Below, in pieces: positions 8,683-17,494 of a stretch of 30,454 bases of DNA. Made by a program: the position numbers and the translations under genes. Where the stretch lies: contig JAWWAC010000036.1 of assembly GCA_033721915.1 (NCBI GenBank), positions 1-30,454 on the forward strand. The letters run 5' to 3'. The DNA comes from REBR01 sp033721915 (GTDB lineage Bacteria; Pseudomonadota; Gammaproteobacteria; Pseudomonadales; Oleiphilaceae). The notes beneath the pieces are model-generated. The model did not search any database and was not told where the DNA came from. It worked only from the letters and a program-made list of their open reading frames with translations. Within the stretch, counting starts at the first letter, position 1; the number at the start of each line of letters is the position of its first letter.

Positions 8683-9230
8683 TACCGGCCCGGCTGCCAG
8701 AGCACTTCCCGGGCTCCTTCACGCCGTGCCAGAATCCGGCAGAGTACAAACAGCAGGTCCGACAGGCGGTTGAGGTAGTTGCGGGACTGGGGGTTGATGG
8801 ATTCCTCGTGGCCCATGGCCACCACGATGCGCTCACCACGGCGGCACACGGCCCTGGCCAGGTGGCACTGGGCGGCGGGGCGTGAGCCCCCGGGGAGGAT
8901 GAAGTTCTTCAGCGGCGGCAGCGATTCGTTCCACTCATCCAGGGTGTGCTCCAGCCATTCAATCTGTTTCTCTCCGATCACGGTGCTGCCGGGAATGGCA
9001 AACTCACCCCCCAGGTCAAACAGATGGTGCTGAATCCGCCCCAGCAGTGGGCGCAGCGCATCCCCCTCCGGCAGATACTCCACCAGCATGCCCACATGGG
9101 CGTTGAGCTCGTCCACGGTGCCCATGGCTTCGACGCGCAGTGAATTCTTGGCGATACGGTTGCCGTCCGCCAGTCCCGTGGTGCCGTCGTCACCGGTGCG
9201 GGTGTAGATCTTGGATAGGCGATAACCCAT
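8682..9230 (-). CDS. PduO-type cob(I)alamin adenosyltransferase
   Basis: The enzyme transfers the adenosyl group of ATP to cob(I)alamin or cob(I)yrinic acid a,c-diamide, making coenzyme B12. The ATG at 9230 is preceded by AGGAG at six bases, giving 182 residues, the normal size; open frame further upstream lacks family sequence. Diagnostic segments are SKIYTRTGDDGTTGLADG near the N-terminus (ATP-binding loop), ARAVCRRGERIV, and YLNRLSDLLFVLCR near the C-terminus, typical of the PduO family and unlike the CobA/BtuR P-loop type. It is 74 bp downstream of panE on the same strand and could be the last gene of a valS-panE transcript. It implies that an adenosylcobalamin-dependent enzyme is used elsewhere in the genome. 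Confidence 0.93.
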   Translation of the reverse strand: MGYRLSKIYTRTGDDGTTGLADGNRIAKNSLRVEAMGTVDELNAHVGMLVEYLPEGDALRPLLGRIQHHLFDLGGEFAIPGSTVIGEKQIEWLEHTLDEWNESLPPLKNFILPGGSRPAAQCHLARAVCRRGERIVVAMGHEESINPQSRNYLNRLSDLLFVLCRILARREGAREVLWQPGR

Positions 9231-9304
9231 GGTGTGCTCCTGACAGAATGATGGCGGAAAATGCCCCGGCAAAGGGGGGCGCTGATAGGTCCCAGAGCTC
9301 CCTA

Positions 9305-10201
9305 TTAGAGCAAGTCCATTACGCCACTGACCAGTTCCCGGTTCACCGGCGTGGCAATACCCAGTGCCTGTGCGCGACGGACAATATAGCCGTTGATAAA
9401 GTCGATTTCGCTGGGTTTTCCCGCGCGGATATCCTGCAGCATGGAGGAAATATTCTCCGAGGTGCTGTGGCACACGGCCAGGATGCGCGTCTCGAGGGCC
9501 TCTGGCGTCATCACAAAACCTTCCTCCCGGGCCACGGCGCTGATCTCACGGCACAGTGGGCCAATGCGCTCACGGAAAAACGCCGACCGGGGCAGCTGAC
9601 CATTGGGCACATCCAGCAGGGCGGTAAAGGGGTTGATGCCGGCGTTGACCGCCAGCTTCTGCCACAGGCGCTCCTGTATGTTACGGCAGGCAGAGGCTTC
9701 GAAGCCCGCCTCCCTGAGCCTGTCGGCCAGCCAGGGGGCCTGTTCACCGGCACTGTCCGTCAGCGGCCCCAGCCAGGTCTCGCCGGCACCGGCATGCACC
9801 ACCCGCCCTGGGCCGCTGCGGTTGGCCCCTTCCGTGGTGGTGGCCGCCAGTATGGGACGCTGAGGGAAGGCGTCCGCCACGGCCTGCTGGCTGCCCATTC
9901 CGTTCTGGCACAGCACCACGGGCACGGTGGCAGGCACTGTGGGCAGCAGAGGCCTCAGTGCCTCCAGGCTGTGCTGTGCCTTGGTGGTGACCATCAACAG
10001 CGAGACAGGGTCGGGCAGTGTCTGGTCAGGGCCGATACGGGGGAGTGTCATTGGGGTGGAGCTGCCGTCGCTCCAGCGGACTTCACCCTTGAAGGGGCCC
10101 TGGTGGCTGTCACGGCCAATGAGTGTGACCTCACCCAGCGCGGCCAGTCTGGCGGCGAACAGCAAACCCAGGGCCCCGGGGCCCAGCACGAGTGAGTGCA
10201 T
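9305..10201 (-). CDS. panE: 2-dehydropantoate 2-reductase (ketopantoate reductase)
   Basis: PanE reduces ketopantoate to pantoate with NADPH, a step towards pantothenate and coenzyme A. The ATG at 10201 gives 298 residues and places the nucleotide-binding loop GPGALG at residues 7-12, as expected. Other signatures are VVLCQNGMGS, the catalytic-lysine region ERLWQKLAVNAGINPFTAL (Lys182), and SSMLQDIRAGKPSEIDFING near the C-terminus. Upstream of this start the frame continues through the 20-bp repeat array up to 10351, but that extension is repetitive and lacks family sequence, so I exclude it. The ribosome site is a weak AAGAG. The repeat array makes up the leader between valS and this gene. 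Confidence 0.92.
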   Translation of the reverse strand: MHSLVLGPGALGLLFAARLAALGEVTLIGRDSHQGPFKGEVRWSDGSSTPMTLPRIGPDQTLPDPVSLLMVTTKAQHSLEALRPLLPTVPATVPVVLCQNGMGSQQAVADAFPQRPILAATTTEGANRSGPGRVVHAGAGETWLGPLTDSAGEQAPWLADRLREAGFEASACRNIQERLWQKLAVNAGINPFTALLDVPNGQLPRSAFFRERIGPLCREISAVAREEGFVMTPEALETRILAVCHSTSENISSMLQDIRAGKPSEIDFINGYIVRRAQALGIATPVNRELVSGVMDLL

Positions 10202-10220
10202 AACGTGGCTCTTTATTTTG

Positions 10221-10332
10221 CTGAGGGCTCTCTGTGACCGCTGAGGGCTCTCTGTGACCGCTGAGGGCTCTCTAAGACCGCTGAGGGCTCTCTGTGACTG
10301 CTGAGGGCTCTCTATGACCGCTGAGGGCTCTC
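10221..10332. repeat. 20-bp direct tandem repeat array (five full copies plus a partial sixth)
   Basis: The unit CTGAGGGCTCTCTGTGACCG starts at 10221, 10241, 10261, 10281 and 10301, with a 12-base partial copy at 10321-10332. Copies one and two are identical; the others differ at one or two positions in the second half, while CTGAGGGCTCTCT stays constant. The array fills most of the 157-bp gap between the valS stop and the panE start. The unit length is not a multiple of three and contains no ribosome site. TTGCTGA followed by a G-rich stretch occurs at both edges of the array. Its function is unknown. Confidence 0.95.
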
Positions 10333-10347
10333 CCTTGCTGAAGGGAG
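10330..10347 (-). terminator. hairpin after valS, possible weak terminator
   Basis: CTCCCTT GCTG AAGGGAG forms a seven-pair stem 12 bases past the valS stop. A second short inverted repeat (GGCCC/GGGCC at 10355-10368) surrounds the valS stop codon itself. Neither is followed by a T-run on the minus strand, so partial termination or RNA end protection is more likely than full termination. Confidence 0.4.
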
Positions 10348-10358
10348 GCATCCCGGCC

Positions 10359-13214
10359 CTAAAGGGCCCGGATGCGCTCCACCTGCTCCTGCAGACGCTG
10401 CTGGCGCGCGTTCACCTCAGCCAGCTTGCCCTTTTCCTTTTCCACCACATCCGCCGGTGCCCTTTGCAGGAAGCTGTCATTGCCCAGTTTGCCCGAGAGG
10501 CGCTGATGCTCCTTGCCCAGCTTGTCCAGCTCCTTGTTCAGGCGGGCGATTTCCTCGTCCTTGTCGATCAGGTTGGCCATGGGCACCAGTACTTCCATGT
10601 CCCCCACCAGCTGGGTGGAGCACAGTGGCGCCTGCTGGTCCGGTGTCAGCCACTGCAGTGACTCCAGCCTGGCCAGTGACTGCAGGAAGCCCTGGTAATT
10701 CCCAAGGCGCTCACGGTCGCTGTCATGGGGGCTGCGGCACAGCACCGGCAGCTTCACCGCCGGGGCAATGTTCATCTCGCCACGGATATTGCGCACCGCC
10801 TCGATCACCCCCTTGATCCATTCAATGTCCTGCTCCGCCTGGCTGTCCATCAACTGCTCGTCCGCCTGGGGGTAAGGGGCCAGCATGATGGTCTCTCCGG
10901 CACGGCCGGCCAGCGGCGCCACACGCTGCCAGATTTCCTCGCTGATAAAGGGCATCAGGGGGTGGATCAGGCGCAGTGTGGCTTCCAGCACCCGCACCAG
11001 TGTGCGCCGAGTGCCGCGCTTGCGCTCGGGGCTGGCGCTGTCGTCCCAGAGCACCGGCTTGGACAGCTCCAGGTACCAGTCGCAGTACTCGTTCCAGATA
11101 AACTCGTAGAGATCCGCCGCCACCAGGTCGAAGCGGTACTGGCCGAAGTGCCGGTTGACGCTCTGCTCGCAGCGCTGCAGGCGGCTGATGATCCAGCGGT
11201 CGGCGATGCTCAGGTCCACCGGCTCGCCCTGCTGGCCGCAGTCCTGCTCTTCGGTGTTCATCAGCACATAGCGGGCGGCGTTCCACAGCTTGTTGCAGAA
11301 GTTGCGGTAGCCCTCCAGGCGGTTCATGTCCCAGTTGATGTCACGCCCCGTGGAGGCCAGTGCCGTGAGTGTGAATCGCAGGGCATCGGTGCCGTGTGGG
11401 CGGATGCCCTCGGGGAATTCCTTGCGGGTGCGCCTGGCGATTTTCTCCGCCTTGGCCGGCTGCATCATGCTGCCTGTGCGTTTCTCCAGCAGCGCCTCCA
11501 GGCTGATGCCGTCGATCATGTCCAGTGGGTCCAGCACGTTGCCCTTGGACTTGGACATCTTCTCGCCGTGGTCATCACGGATCAGTCCTGTGACATACAC
11601 ATCCCGGAAGGGCACCTGTGGGGTGCCGTCCCCGTCCTTCATGAAGCGCAGTGTCATCATGATCATGCGCGCCACCCAGAAGAAAATGATGTCAAAGCCG
11701 GTGACCAGCACCTGTGTGGGGTGGAAGGTGCGCAGACGCTCGTTGTCCCCGGGCCAGCCCAGCGTGGCGAAGGTCCACAGGGCGGAGCTGAACCAGGTGT
11801 CCAGCACGTCCTCGTCCTGGGTGAGGGTCAGCTCCGGTGAGAGGCTGTATTTCTCCCGCACGTCCTCCTCCGTGCGCCCCACATAGACTTTGCCCTGATC
11901 GTCATACCAGGCCGGGATGCGGTGGCCCCACCACAGCTGGCGGGAAATGCACCAGTCCTGAAGATCCCGCATCCAGGCGAAATACATGTTCTCGTACTGC
12001 TTGGGCACAAAACGGATATCGCCTTTTTCCACCGCCTCAATGGCCGGTCTGGCCAGCTCTTCCGTGGCCACAAACCACTGGTCCGTAAGCAGAGGCTCGA
12101 TCACCAGACCGGAGCGGTCGCCACGGGGCACCTTGATCACGCGGTCTTCCACCGACTCCAGCAGCTCCTGTGCGTCCAGGTCCGCCACAATGGCCTTGCG
12201 GGCCTCTTCGCGGCTCAGCCCGGCGTAAGCGTCGGGGAGGCTGTCATCCAACTCGCTGTTGCGGCTGCCGTCACTGTTGTACACATCCGCCCTGGGCAGG
12301 ATGTCGGCGTTGAAGCTGAGGATGTTGAACAGGGGCAGCTGATGGCGCTGGCCGACGGCGTAGTCGTTGAAGTCGTGGGCGGGTGTGATCTTCACGCAGC
12401 CGCTGCCCATTTCCGGGTCCGCGTGGTCGTCACCGACAATAACGATTTCCCGGTTCACCAGGGGCAGTCGTACCTTGTGGCCGATCAGGTGACTGTAGCG
12501 GCTGTCCCTGGGGTTGACCGCCACGGCGGTGTCACCCAGCATGGTCTCGGGGCGGGTGGTGGCCACCACCAGGTAGTCCTTGCCATCGGCGGTGGTCTGG
12601 CCGTCCATCAGCGGGTAGCGGAAGTGCCAGAAGTGGCCCTTCTCTTCCACATTCTCCACCTCCAGGTCGGAAATGGCGGTGTGCAGCTTGGGGTCCCAGT
12701 TCACCAGGCGCTTGCCCCGGTAGATCAGGTCGTCATCGTAGAGGCGCACAAAGACTTCCTGCACGGCCCTGTAGAAGCCGTCGTCCATGGTGAAACGCTC
12801 GTGGTCCCAGTCCACGGAGGTGCCCAGCCGGCGCATCTGTCCGGTAATGGTGCCGCCGGACTCTTCCTTCCACTCCCAGACCTTGTCCAGAAACTTCTCC
12901 CGCCCCAGGTCGTGGCGGCTGATGCCTTCCTCTGCCGCCAGCTTGCGCTCCACCACCATCTGGGTGGCAATGCCGGCGTGGTCGGAGCCCACCTGCCAGA
13001 GGGTGTTGCGCCCCAGCATGCGGTGATAGCGGGTCAGTGCGTCCATCAGGGTGTGCTGGAAGGCGTGCCCCATGTGAAGACTGCCAGTGACATTGGGCGG
13101 CGGAATCATGATGCAGTAGGGGTCACCCTCGCCACCGGGGGCGAAGTAGCCTTTGCTTTCCCAGTTGCGATACCACTGGCGCTCAATGCTCTCTGGCTGG
13201 TAGGTCTTGTCCAT
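10359..13214 (-). CDS. valS: valine--tRNA ligase
   Basis: ValS charges tRNA-Val with valine. The ATG at 13214 gives 951 residues and an N-terminus MDKTYQPESIERQWYRNWE that matches the family; the open frame continues upstream without family sequence. The class I signatures are present: the HIGH-type motif in PPPNVTGSLHMGH (residues 38-50) and KMSKS at 552-556. The CP1 editing domain follows the first motif (VATTRPETMLGDTAVAV, DFNDYAVGQRHQLP), then the anticodon-binding domain and a C-terminal valyl-specific coiled-coil arm (EEIARLNKELDKLGKEHQRL). It lies 56 bp downstream of holC in a pepA-holC-valS order shared with E. coli and Pseudomonas. Confidence 0.98.
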   Translation of the reverse strand: MDKTYQPESIERQWYRNWESKGYFAPGGEGDPYCIMIPPPNVTGSLHMGHAFQHTLMDALTRYHRMLGRNTLWQVGSDHAGIATQMVVERKLAAEEGISRHDLGREKFLDKVWEWKEESGGTITGQMRRLGTSVDWDHERFTMDDGFYRAVQEVFVRLYDDDLIYRGKRLVNWDPKLHTAISDLEVENVEEKGHFWHFRYPLMDGQTTADGKDYLVVATTRPETMLGDTAVAVNPRDSRYSHLIGHKVRLPLVNREIVIVGDDHADPEMGSGCVKITPAHDFNDYAVGQRHQLPLFNILSFNADILPRADVYNSDGSRNSELDDSLPDAYAGLSREEARKAIVADLDAQELLESVEDRVIKVPRGDRSGLVIEPLLTDQWFVATEELARPAIEAVEKGDIRFVPKQYENMYFAWMRDLQDWCISRQLWWGHRIPAWYDDQGKVYVGRTEEDVREKYSLSPELTLTQDEDVLDTWFSSALWTFATLGWPGDNERLRTFHPTQVLVTGFDIIFFWVARMIMMTLRFMKDGDGTPQVPFRDVYVTGLIRDDHGEKMSKSKGNVLDPLDMIDGISLEALLEKRTGSMMQPAKAEKIARRTRKEFPEGIRPHGTDALRFTLTALASTGRDINWDMNRLEGYRNFCNKLWNAARYVLMNTEEQDCGQQGEPVDLSIADRWIISRLQRCEQSVNRHFGQYRFDLVAADLYEFIWNEYCDWYLELSKPVLWDDSASPERKRGTRRTLVRVLEATLRLIHPLMPFISEEIWQRVAPLAGRAGETIMLAPYPQADEQLMDSQAEQDIEWIKGVIEAVRNIRGEMNIAPAVKLPVLCRSPHDSDRERLGNYQGFLQSLARLESLQWLTPDQQAPLCSTQLVGDMEVLVPMANLIDKDEEIARLNKELDKLGKEHQRLSGKLGNDSFLQRAPADVVEKEKGKLAEVNARQQRLQEQVERIRAL

Positions 13215-13270
13215 GGTCTGTATTGGCTCGCTGATTGGCGGTTTGAATGGAGATGGCGTCCGGGGGCGGA

Positions 13271-13726
13271 TTATACATGCCGTGAGCGCAGATCCAGAAC
13301 CTGCGGGGTCACGCCCCGTTCCCTGAGCTGGCGGTATTGTTCCCGGGCCTGCTGTAACACCGACGGGTCGCTGCTGGCGATCAGTGCCAGCCGGCGGAAG
13401 TGTTCGCTGTGTTGCGGCAGCTGTGGCGAGAGCACAATCAGTGTCTGCCATTGCTGGGGTGAGGGGGCATGGCAGAGAACCACCACGGATTGACCGCCGG
13501 CCTCATCCTCCGGGCCCAGCCGGGCGTGGGGCAGAAAGGCATCCGGGCGGAAGGCCCACAGGATTTCATCCAGCTGCCCGGCCTGTTCTCCGTCCCGGCA
13601 GTACAGGGCCACACGATCTCCCTGGCGCCATGCCTTTTCCGCAAGACGGGCGGCATGGTGCAGTCGCGCCGTCTCGCTGTCCTCCGCCAGCAGGTAGAAC
13701 CAGTGCTGTGGTGCGGTATCGCGCAT
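13271..13726 (-). CDS. holC: DNA polymerase III chi subunit
   Basis: HolC (chi) is the clamp-loader accessory subunit that links the polymerase III holoenzyme to single-stranded DNA-binding protein. The 151-residue protein begins MRDTAPQHWFYLL and shows chi-family features: RLAEKAWRQGDRVALYCRD, the conserved LDEILWAFRPDAFLPHA block, then a polar C-terminal half ending REQYRQLRERGVTPQVLDL. Its ATG overlaps the pepA stop as TGATG, indicating translational coupling. The gene sits between pepA and valS, the classic location for holC. Confidence 0.93.
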   Translation of the reverse strand: MRDTAPQHWFYLLAEDSETARLHHAARLAEKAWRQGDRVALYCRDGEQAGQLDEILWAFRPDAFLPHARLGPEDEAGGQSVVVLCHAPSPQQWQTLIVLSPQLPQHSEHFRRLALIASSDPSVLQQAREQYRQLRERGVTPQVLDLRSRHV

Positions 13727-15204
13727 CAGCCCGCCTGTGTCAGCAGGTAGTCCATCAGCAGTGGCACAGGGCGGCCGGTGGCGCCTTTTTCCTTGCCGCT
13801 GAGCCAGGCGGTGCCGGCAATATCCAGGTGGGCCCAGGGATAGGCCCTGGTAAAGCGTGACAGGAAGCAGCCGGCGGTGATGCTGCCGGCGCCCTTGCCG
13901 CCAATGTTCTGCATATCGGCGAAGTTGCTGTCCAGCTGCTGCTGGTACTCATCCCAGAGTGGCAGCTCCCAGGCCCTGTCGCCGGTGTGCTGTCCTGAGC
14001 GGAGCAGCTTCTGCACCAGGCTGTCATTATTGCCCATTACGGCGCTGGCCTTGTCGCCCAGTGCAATGATACAGGCGCCGGTGAGAGTGGCGATGTCCAC
14101 CACGCTGGCCGGCTCGAAACGCTCCACATAGGTGAGTGCGTCACACAGCACCAGACGGCCCTCGGCATCGGTATTGAGGATCTCAATGGTCTGCCCGGAC
14201 ATGGACTTGACGATGTCACCGGGGCGGGTGGCCCGGTCACTGGGCATGTTCTCGGCGGCGGCAATGACACCGATGATATTGGCGTGGGGCTTGATGCTGG
14301 CCACCGCCTTCATGGTGCCCAGCACACTGGCGGCGCCGCACATGTCAAACTTCATCTCATCCATGGCCGGCCCCGGCTTCAGGCTGATGCCACCGGTATC
14401 GAAGGTGATGCCCTTGCCCACCAGTACATGAGGGGCTTCGTCCTCGTCGCCGCCGCGGTACTCCATGATGATCAGACGGGCCGGCTGTATACTGCCCGCC
14501 GAGACGGCCAGCAACGAGTGCATGCCCAGCTCCGCCATCTGATCCTCGTCCAGCACCTGTGTCTTGATGGCCTTGTGGCTTTTGCTCAGCGCCAGTGCCT
14601 GCTCCGCCAGGAAGCTGGGGTGGCAGATGTTCGGTGGTGTGTTGCCCATGTCCCGCGCCAGGTTCATGCCTTCACCGATGGCCTGACCTTCAGACAGGGC
14701 CTGCTCCAGCAGGGGCGACTCACCGCTGCCGGCCACGTTCAGGGTCTTCAGCCGTGATGGCGGTGCCTGCTCGCTCTTGTAGAGGTCGAAGCGGTAGAGG
14801 GTTTCTTCACAGATGCGGGCAATGATCAGCATGCGCCAGGCCTCGTCACGCTCCAGAACCGGCGAGTCGGTGATGGCGGCCAGTGCACTGGTGGCGGCGG
14901 TGTCCTTGAGGCGGCCAATGGCGGCAGCCACCAGGCGGCAATAACTCTGGGTGTTCAGTTCACCGGCCGGCCCGCTGCCCGCCAGCAACAACCGGGGCCA
15001 TGGGGCCTTGCTCAGGTGGTGCAGCTGGGTCTGGCCCAGCTTGCCCTTGAAATCCCCGCCCTTGTGCAGCTGACTGATCAGCCCGCCGGAGAGTTTGTCC
15101 GCCTGCAGTGTGGACTCGGGCCAGTCGCCGGATTCCGGCACCGCCACAATCAGGCAGTCGGCTTGGGTGTCAGGAAGGGGACGGCATTCCAGTTGGTAAT
15201 CCAT
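13726..15204 (-). CDS. pepA: leucyl aminopeptidase PepA (M17 family)
   Basis: This cytosolic, hexameric, two-metal aminopeptidase removes N-terminal leucine and other residues from peptides; the E. coli homologue also binds DNA in cer recombination and at carAB. The protein has 492 residues from an ATG with GGAGAG just before it. Family signatures are GKGITFDTGGISLKPG (metal and catalytic lysine region), DMCGAASVLG, and the M17 hallmark NTDAEGRLVL at residues 344-353, with the C-terminal YPWAHLDIAGTAW. It is the first gene of the pepA-holC-valS cluster and is divergent from lptF. A long inverted repeat lies in its 5' leader. Confidence 0.97.
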   Translation of the reverse strand: MDYQLECRPLPDTQADCLIVAVPESGDWPESTLQADKLSGGLISQLHKGGDFKGKLGQTQLHHLSKAPWPRLLLAGSGPAGELNTQSYCRLVAAAIGRLKDTAATSALAAITDSPVLERDEAWRMLIIARICEETLYRFDLYKSEQAPPSRLKTLNVAGSGESPLLEQALSEGQAIGEGMNLARDMGNTPPNICHPSFLAEQALALSKSHKAIKTQVLDEDQMAELGMHSLLAVSAGSIQPARLIIMEYRGGDEDEAPHVLVGKGITFDTGGISLKPGPAMDEMKFDMCGAASVLGTMKAVASIKPHANIIGVIAAAENMPSDRATRPGDIVKSMSGQTIEILNTDAEGRLVLCDALTYVERFEPASVVDIATLTGACIIALGDKASAVMGNNDSLVQKLLRSGQHTGDRAWELPLWDEYQQQLDSNFADMQNIGGKGAGSITAGCFLSRFTRAYPWAHLDIAGTAWLSGKEKGATGRPVPLLMDYLLTQAG

Positions 15205-15225
15205 GATCTCTCCAGAGGCTGTCGT

Positions 15226-15252
15226 CCTGCGCGGGGGGCTGTTGTGCGCAGG
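15226..15252 (-). other. 7-bp inverted repeat in the pepA leader
   Basis: CCTGCGC at 15226-15232 and GCGCAGG at 15246-15252 are perfect inverted arms separated by 13 bases, 22 bases upstream of the pepA start. It could be an RNA hairpin or an operator; there is no T-run of terminator type. Confidence 0.45.
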
Positions 15253-15348
15253 CGGGTTGTTTCTGTCATTGTGGGTACAGGTTAACTAGAATAGGCCGCT
15301 ACTGCCATCACAGCGCCGCCATCCGGGGCATTATGCAGGAATTTTAAA

Positions 15349-16443
15349 GTGTGGATCATTTTTCGCTATCTCAACCGCCAGGTCCTGACCAGTATGCTGG
15401 CCGTTGCGCTGGTGCTATTGCTGGTGTTCATGAGCGGTCGTTTCATCAAGTATCTGGCCAGTGCCGCCGCCGGTGAGATCTCCGGCAGCGTTCTCTTTGC
15501 CATTATGGGCTACCGTCTGCCCGAGTTCCTGGAGCTGATACTGCCACTGAGCATGTTCATCGGTATCCTGCTGGCCTATGGCCGCATGTACATGGAAAGC
15601 GAGATGACCGTCCTGTTTGCCTGCGGTGTCAGCGATCGTCAGCTGATCGCGCTGAGCATGGGCTCCGGACTGCTGATCACGGCCGTGGTGGCGGCACTGA
15701 GTCTCTACCTGACACCACTGGGCATGCAGCAGGTGGACCGGATCTTCACCGAGCAGTCGCAGATGACCGAGTTCGAGATGCTGGCTCCCGGGCGCTTCCA
15801 GAGTATTGGCGGCGGCGAGCGGGTGACCTATACCGAGGCACTGAGTGATGACAAGCGCGAGCTGTACAACGTCTTCCTGGCCGAAGGGGGGCGCGACGGT
15901 GACTCCGTGGTGCTGATGATGGCGGACAGGGGCACCCAGATCGTCGATGAGGACGGTGAACGCTTCCTGGTGTTGCACAACGGGAGCCGTTTCCAGGGGC
16001 GTCCTGGTGGGTTGAGTTTCGATGCCACCACCTTTGAGGCCTACGGCATGCGCATCGAAAACCCGGGCGGTGGTTATGAGCGCCGCTCCGAGGAGGCCAT
16101 CCCCACAGAGGAGCTGCGACGCTCCGACGATCCCGAGATGCGCGCCCTGTTTCACTGGCGCGTGGCCCTGCCCATGCTGGTGCCCATTGTCACCCTCCTG
16201 GCCGTGCGCCTGAGCCGGGTCAACCCCCGCCAGGGGCGCTTTTTTCACCTGCTGCCGGCCATACTGCTGTACATCAGTTACCTGGCTCTGCTGATTGTGG
16301 GGCGTGATGGCATTGCCAGTGGCACCATGCCGGACTGGCTGGGGCTTTGGTGGGTGCATGGCATTTATCTGCTGATGGCGCTGATCCTGTACGTCTACCC
16401 CAACTGGCAGCGACGTCGGAGGGCCTCACTTGCAGTTGCTTGA
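15349..16443 (+). CDS. lptF: LPS export ABC transporter permease LptF
   Basis: LptF is one of the two inner-membrane permeases of the LptB2FG complex that extracts lipopolysaccharide from the inner membrane and pushes it across the periplasmic Lpt bridge. The GTG start at 15349 has AGGA eight bases upstream and gives 364 residues beginning MWIIFRYLNRQVLTSMLAV, as in the family. Three N-terminal membrane segments (to about residue 120), a periplasmic beta-jellyroll domain (about 125-260) and three C-terminal membrane segments are visible. The downstream lptG start lies inside the end of this gene (14-base overlap). A TAGAAT at 15287-15292 might be the -10 box, but no good -35 box accompanies it. 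Confidence 0.96.
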   Translation: MWIIFRYLNRQVLTSMLAVALVLLLVFMSGRFIKYLASAAAGEISGSVLFAIMGYRLPEFLELILPLSMFIGILLAYGRMYMESEMTVLFACGVSDRQLIALSMGSGLLITAVVAALSLYLTPLGMQQVDRIFTEQSQMTEFEMLAPGRFQSIGGGERVTYTEALSDDKRELYNVFLAEGGRDGDSVVLMMADRGTQIVDEDGERFLVLHNGSRFQGRPGGLSFDATTFEAYGMRIENPGGGYERRSEEAIPTEELRRSDDPEMRALFHWRVALPMLVPIVTLLAVRLSRVNPRQGRFFHLLPAILLYISYLALLIVGRDGIASGTMPDWLGLWWVHGIYLLMALILYVYPNWQRRRRASLAVA

Positions 16444-17488
16444 CCGCTACATTATCCGCACCGTTGCCTCCGCCATTGTGCTGGTGCTGATGGTGGTGCT
16501 GGCACTGGATCTGGTGTTCGGCTTTATCGCGGAACTGGAGGATACCCGGGGTGACTACCAGATCCCCGAGGCGCTGCTGTTCATGGTGTACACGTTGCCA
16601 CGGCGTCTTTACGACTTCCTGCCACTGGCCGCCTTTATGGGGGCGCTGGTGGGCCTGGGGCAGCTGGCCAATTCTTCGGAGCTGGTGGTGATCCGCGCCG
16701 CCGGTGTGTCCGTGGGGCGCATTGTCTGGTCGGCCATGAAGCCCGCCCTGGCCGTGGTGGTGGTGGGGCTGCTGGTGGGGGATTATGTGGCCCCGGCCAC
16801 GGAACGTCTTGCCCAGAGCAACAAGACCATGGCCCGTGGCGGTGACGGCGCGGCGGCGGCCACGGGGTTCTGGCACCGTGAGGAAGACGTTTTCATGCGT
16901 TTTGATACGGTGCGACCCAATGGCGAGCTGCTGGGGGTCTCACTGTTCCGTTTTGCCGACGACCACTGGCTGGAAGAAGCCACCTACGCCGAGCGGGCGA
17001 GCTACCAGGGGGATCACTGGCTGCTCCACGGTGCCACCGTCTCCAGGCTGACCCGTGAGGAGGTCAGTCGCGAGACACTGGACGAGCTGCACTGGGATTC
17101 CGGGCTGTCGCCGGATGTGCTGAGCGTGCTGATTGTGCGCCCAGAGCATCTGCCCATTTCCGGACTCTACACCTACGCCCGCTATATGGAGGGGCAGAAC
17201 CTCAGTGCCAGTGACTACTGGCTGGCCTTCTGGAAGAAGGTGATGCAGCCTCTGGGCACCGCCGCCATGGTGCTGCTGGCCATTTCCTTTGTGTTCGGGC
17301 CCCTGCGCTCGGTCACCATGGGTTTTCGCATTTTTGTGGGCATTATTGCCGGGCTGGCCTTCAAGTACACCCAGGATCTGCTCGGGCCCATGAGTCTGGT
17401 GTACGGCTTCAGCCCCGCACTGGCCACGCTGGTGCCGATACTCGGTGCCGGAATCATTGGCGTGGTGTTGCTGCGTCGGGCCGGCTGA
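16430..17488 (+). CDS. lptG: LPS export ABC transporter permease LptG
   Basis: LptG is the second permease of the LptB2FG lipopolysaccharide exporter and works as a heterodimer with LptF. Its start is a TTG at 16430, supported by a GGAGGG six bases before it and by the N-terminus MQLLDRYIIRTVASAIVLVL, typical of LptG. It overlaps the lptF end by 14 bases. The 352-residue protein has the same layout as LptF: membrane helices at the N-terminus (LPRRLYDFLPLAAFMGALVGLGQLA), a periplasmic domain at about 125-255, and C-terminal helices with FVFGPLRSVTMGFRIFVGI. The stop is only six bases from the stop of the convergent RDD gene. Confidence 0.96.
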   Translation: MQLLDRYIIRTVASAIVLVLMVVLALDLVFGFIAELEDTRGDYQIPEALLFMVYTLPRRLYDFLPLAAFMGALVGLGQLANSSELVVIRAAGVSVGRIVWSAMKPALAVVVVGLLVGDYVAPATERLAQSNKTMARGGDGAAAATGFWHREEDVFMRFDTVRPNGELLGVSLFRFADDHWLEEATYAERASYQGDHWLLHGATVSRLTREEVSRETLDELHWDSGLSPDVLSVLIVRPEHLPISGLYTYARYMEGQNLSASDYWLAFWKKVMQPLGTAAMVLLAISFVFGPLRSVTMGFRIFVGIIAGLAFKYTQDLLGPMSLVYGFSPALATLVPILGAGIIGVVLLRRAG

Positions 17489-17494
17489 GTCCGG

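Noticed and set aside
10221..10332. CRISPR array
   Set aside because: The units are directly adjacent with no spacers, and no cas genes are present in the window.
10202..10351. N-terminal extension of PanE by 50 residues through the repeat array
   Set aside because: The extension is repeat-encoded, has no family similarity, and places the nucleotide-binding loop far from the N-terminus. The ATG at 10201 fits the family.
11922..13493. A long plus-strand open frame of 523 codons opposite valS
   Set aside because: It is the antisense shadow of valS in GC-rich DNA, with low-complexity His/Val/Gly composition and no recognisable domain.
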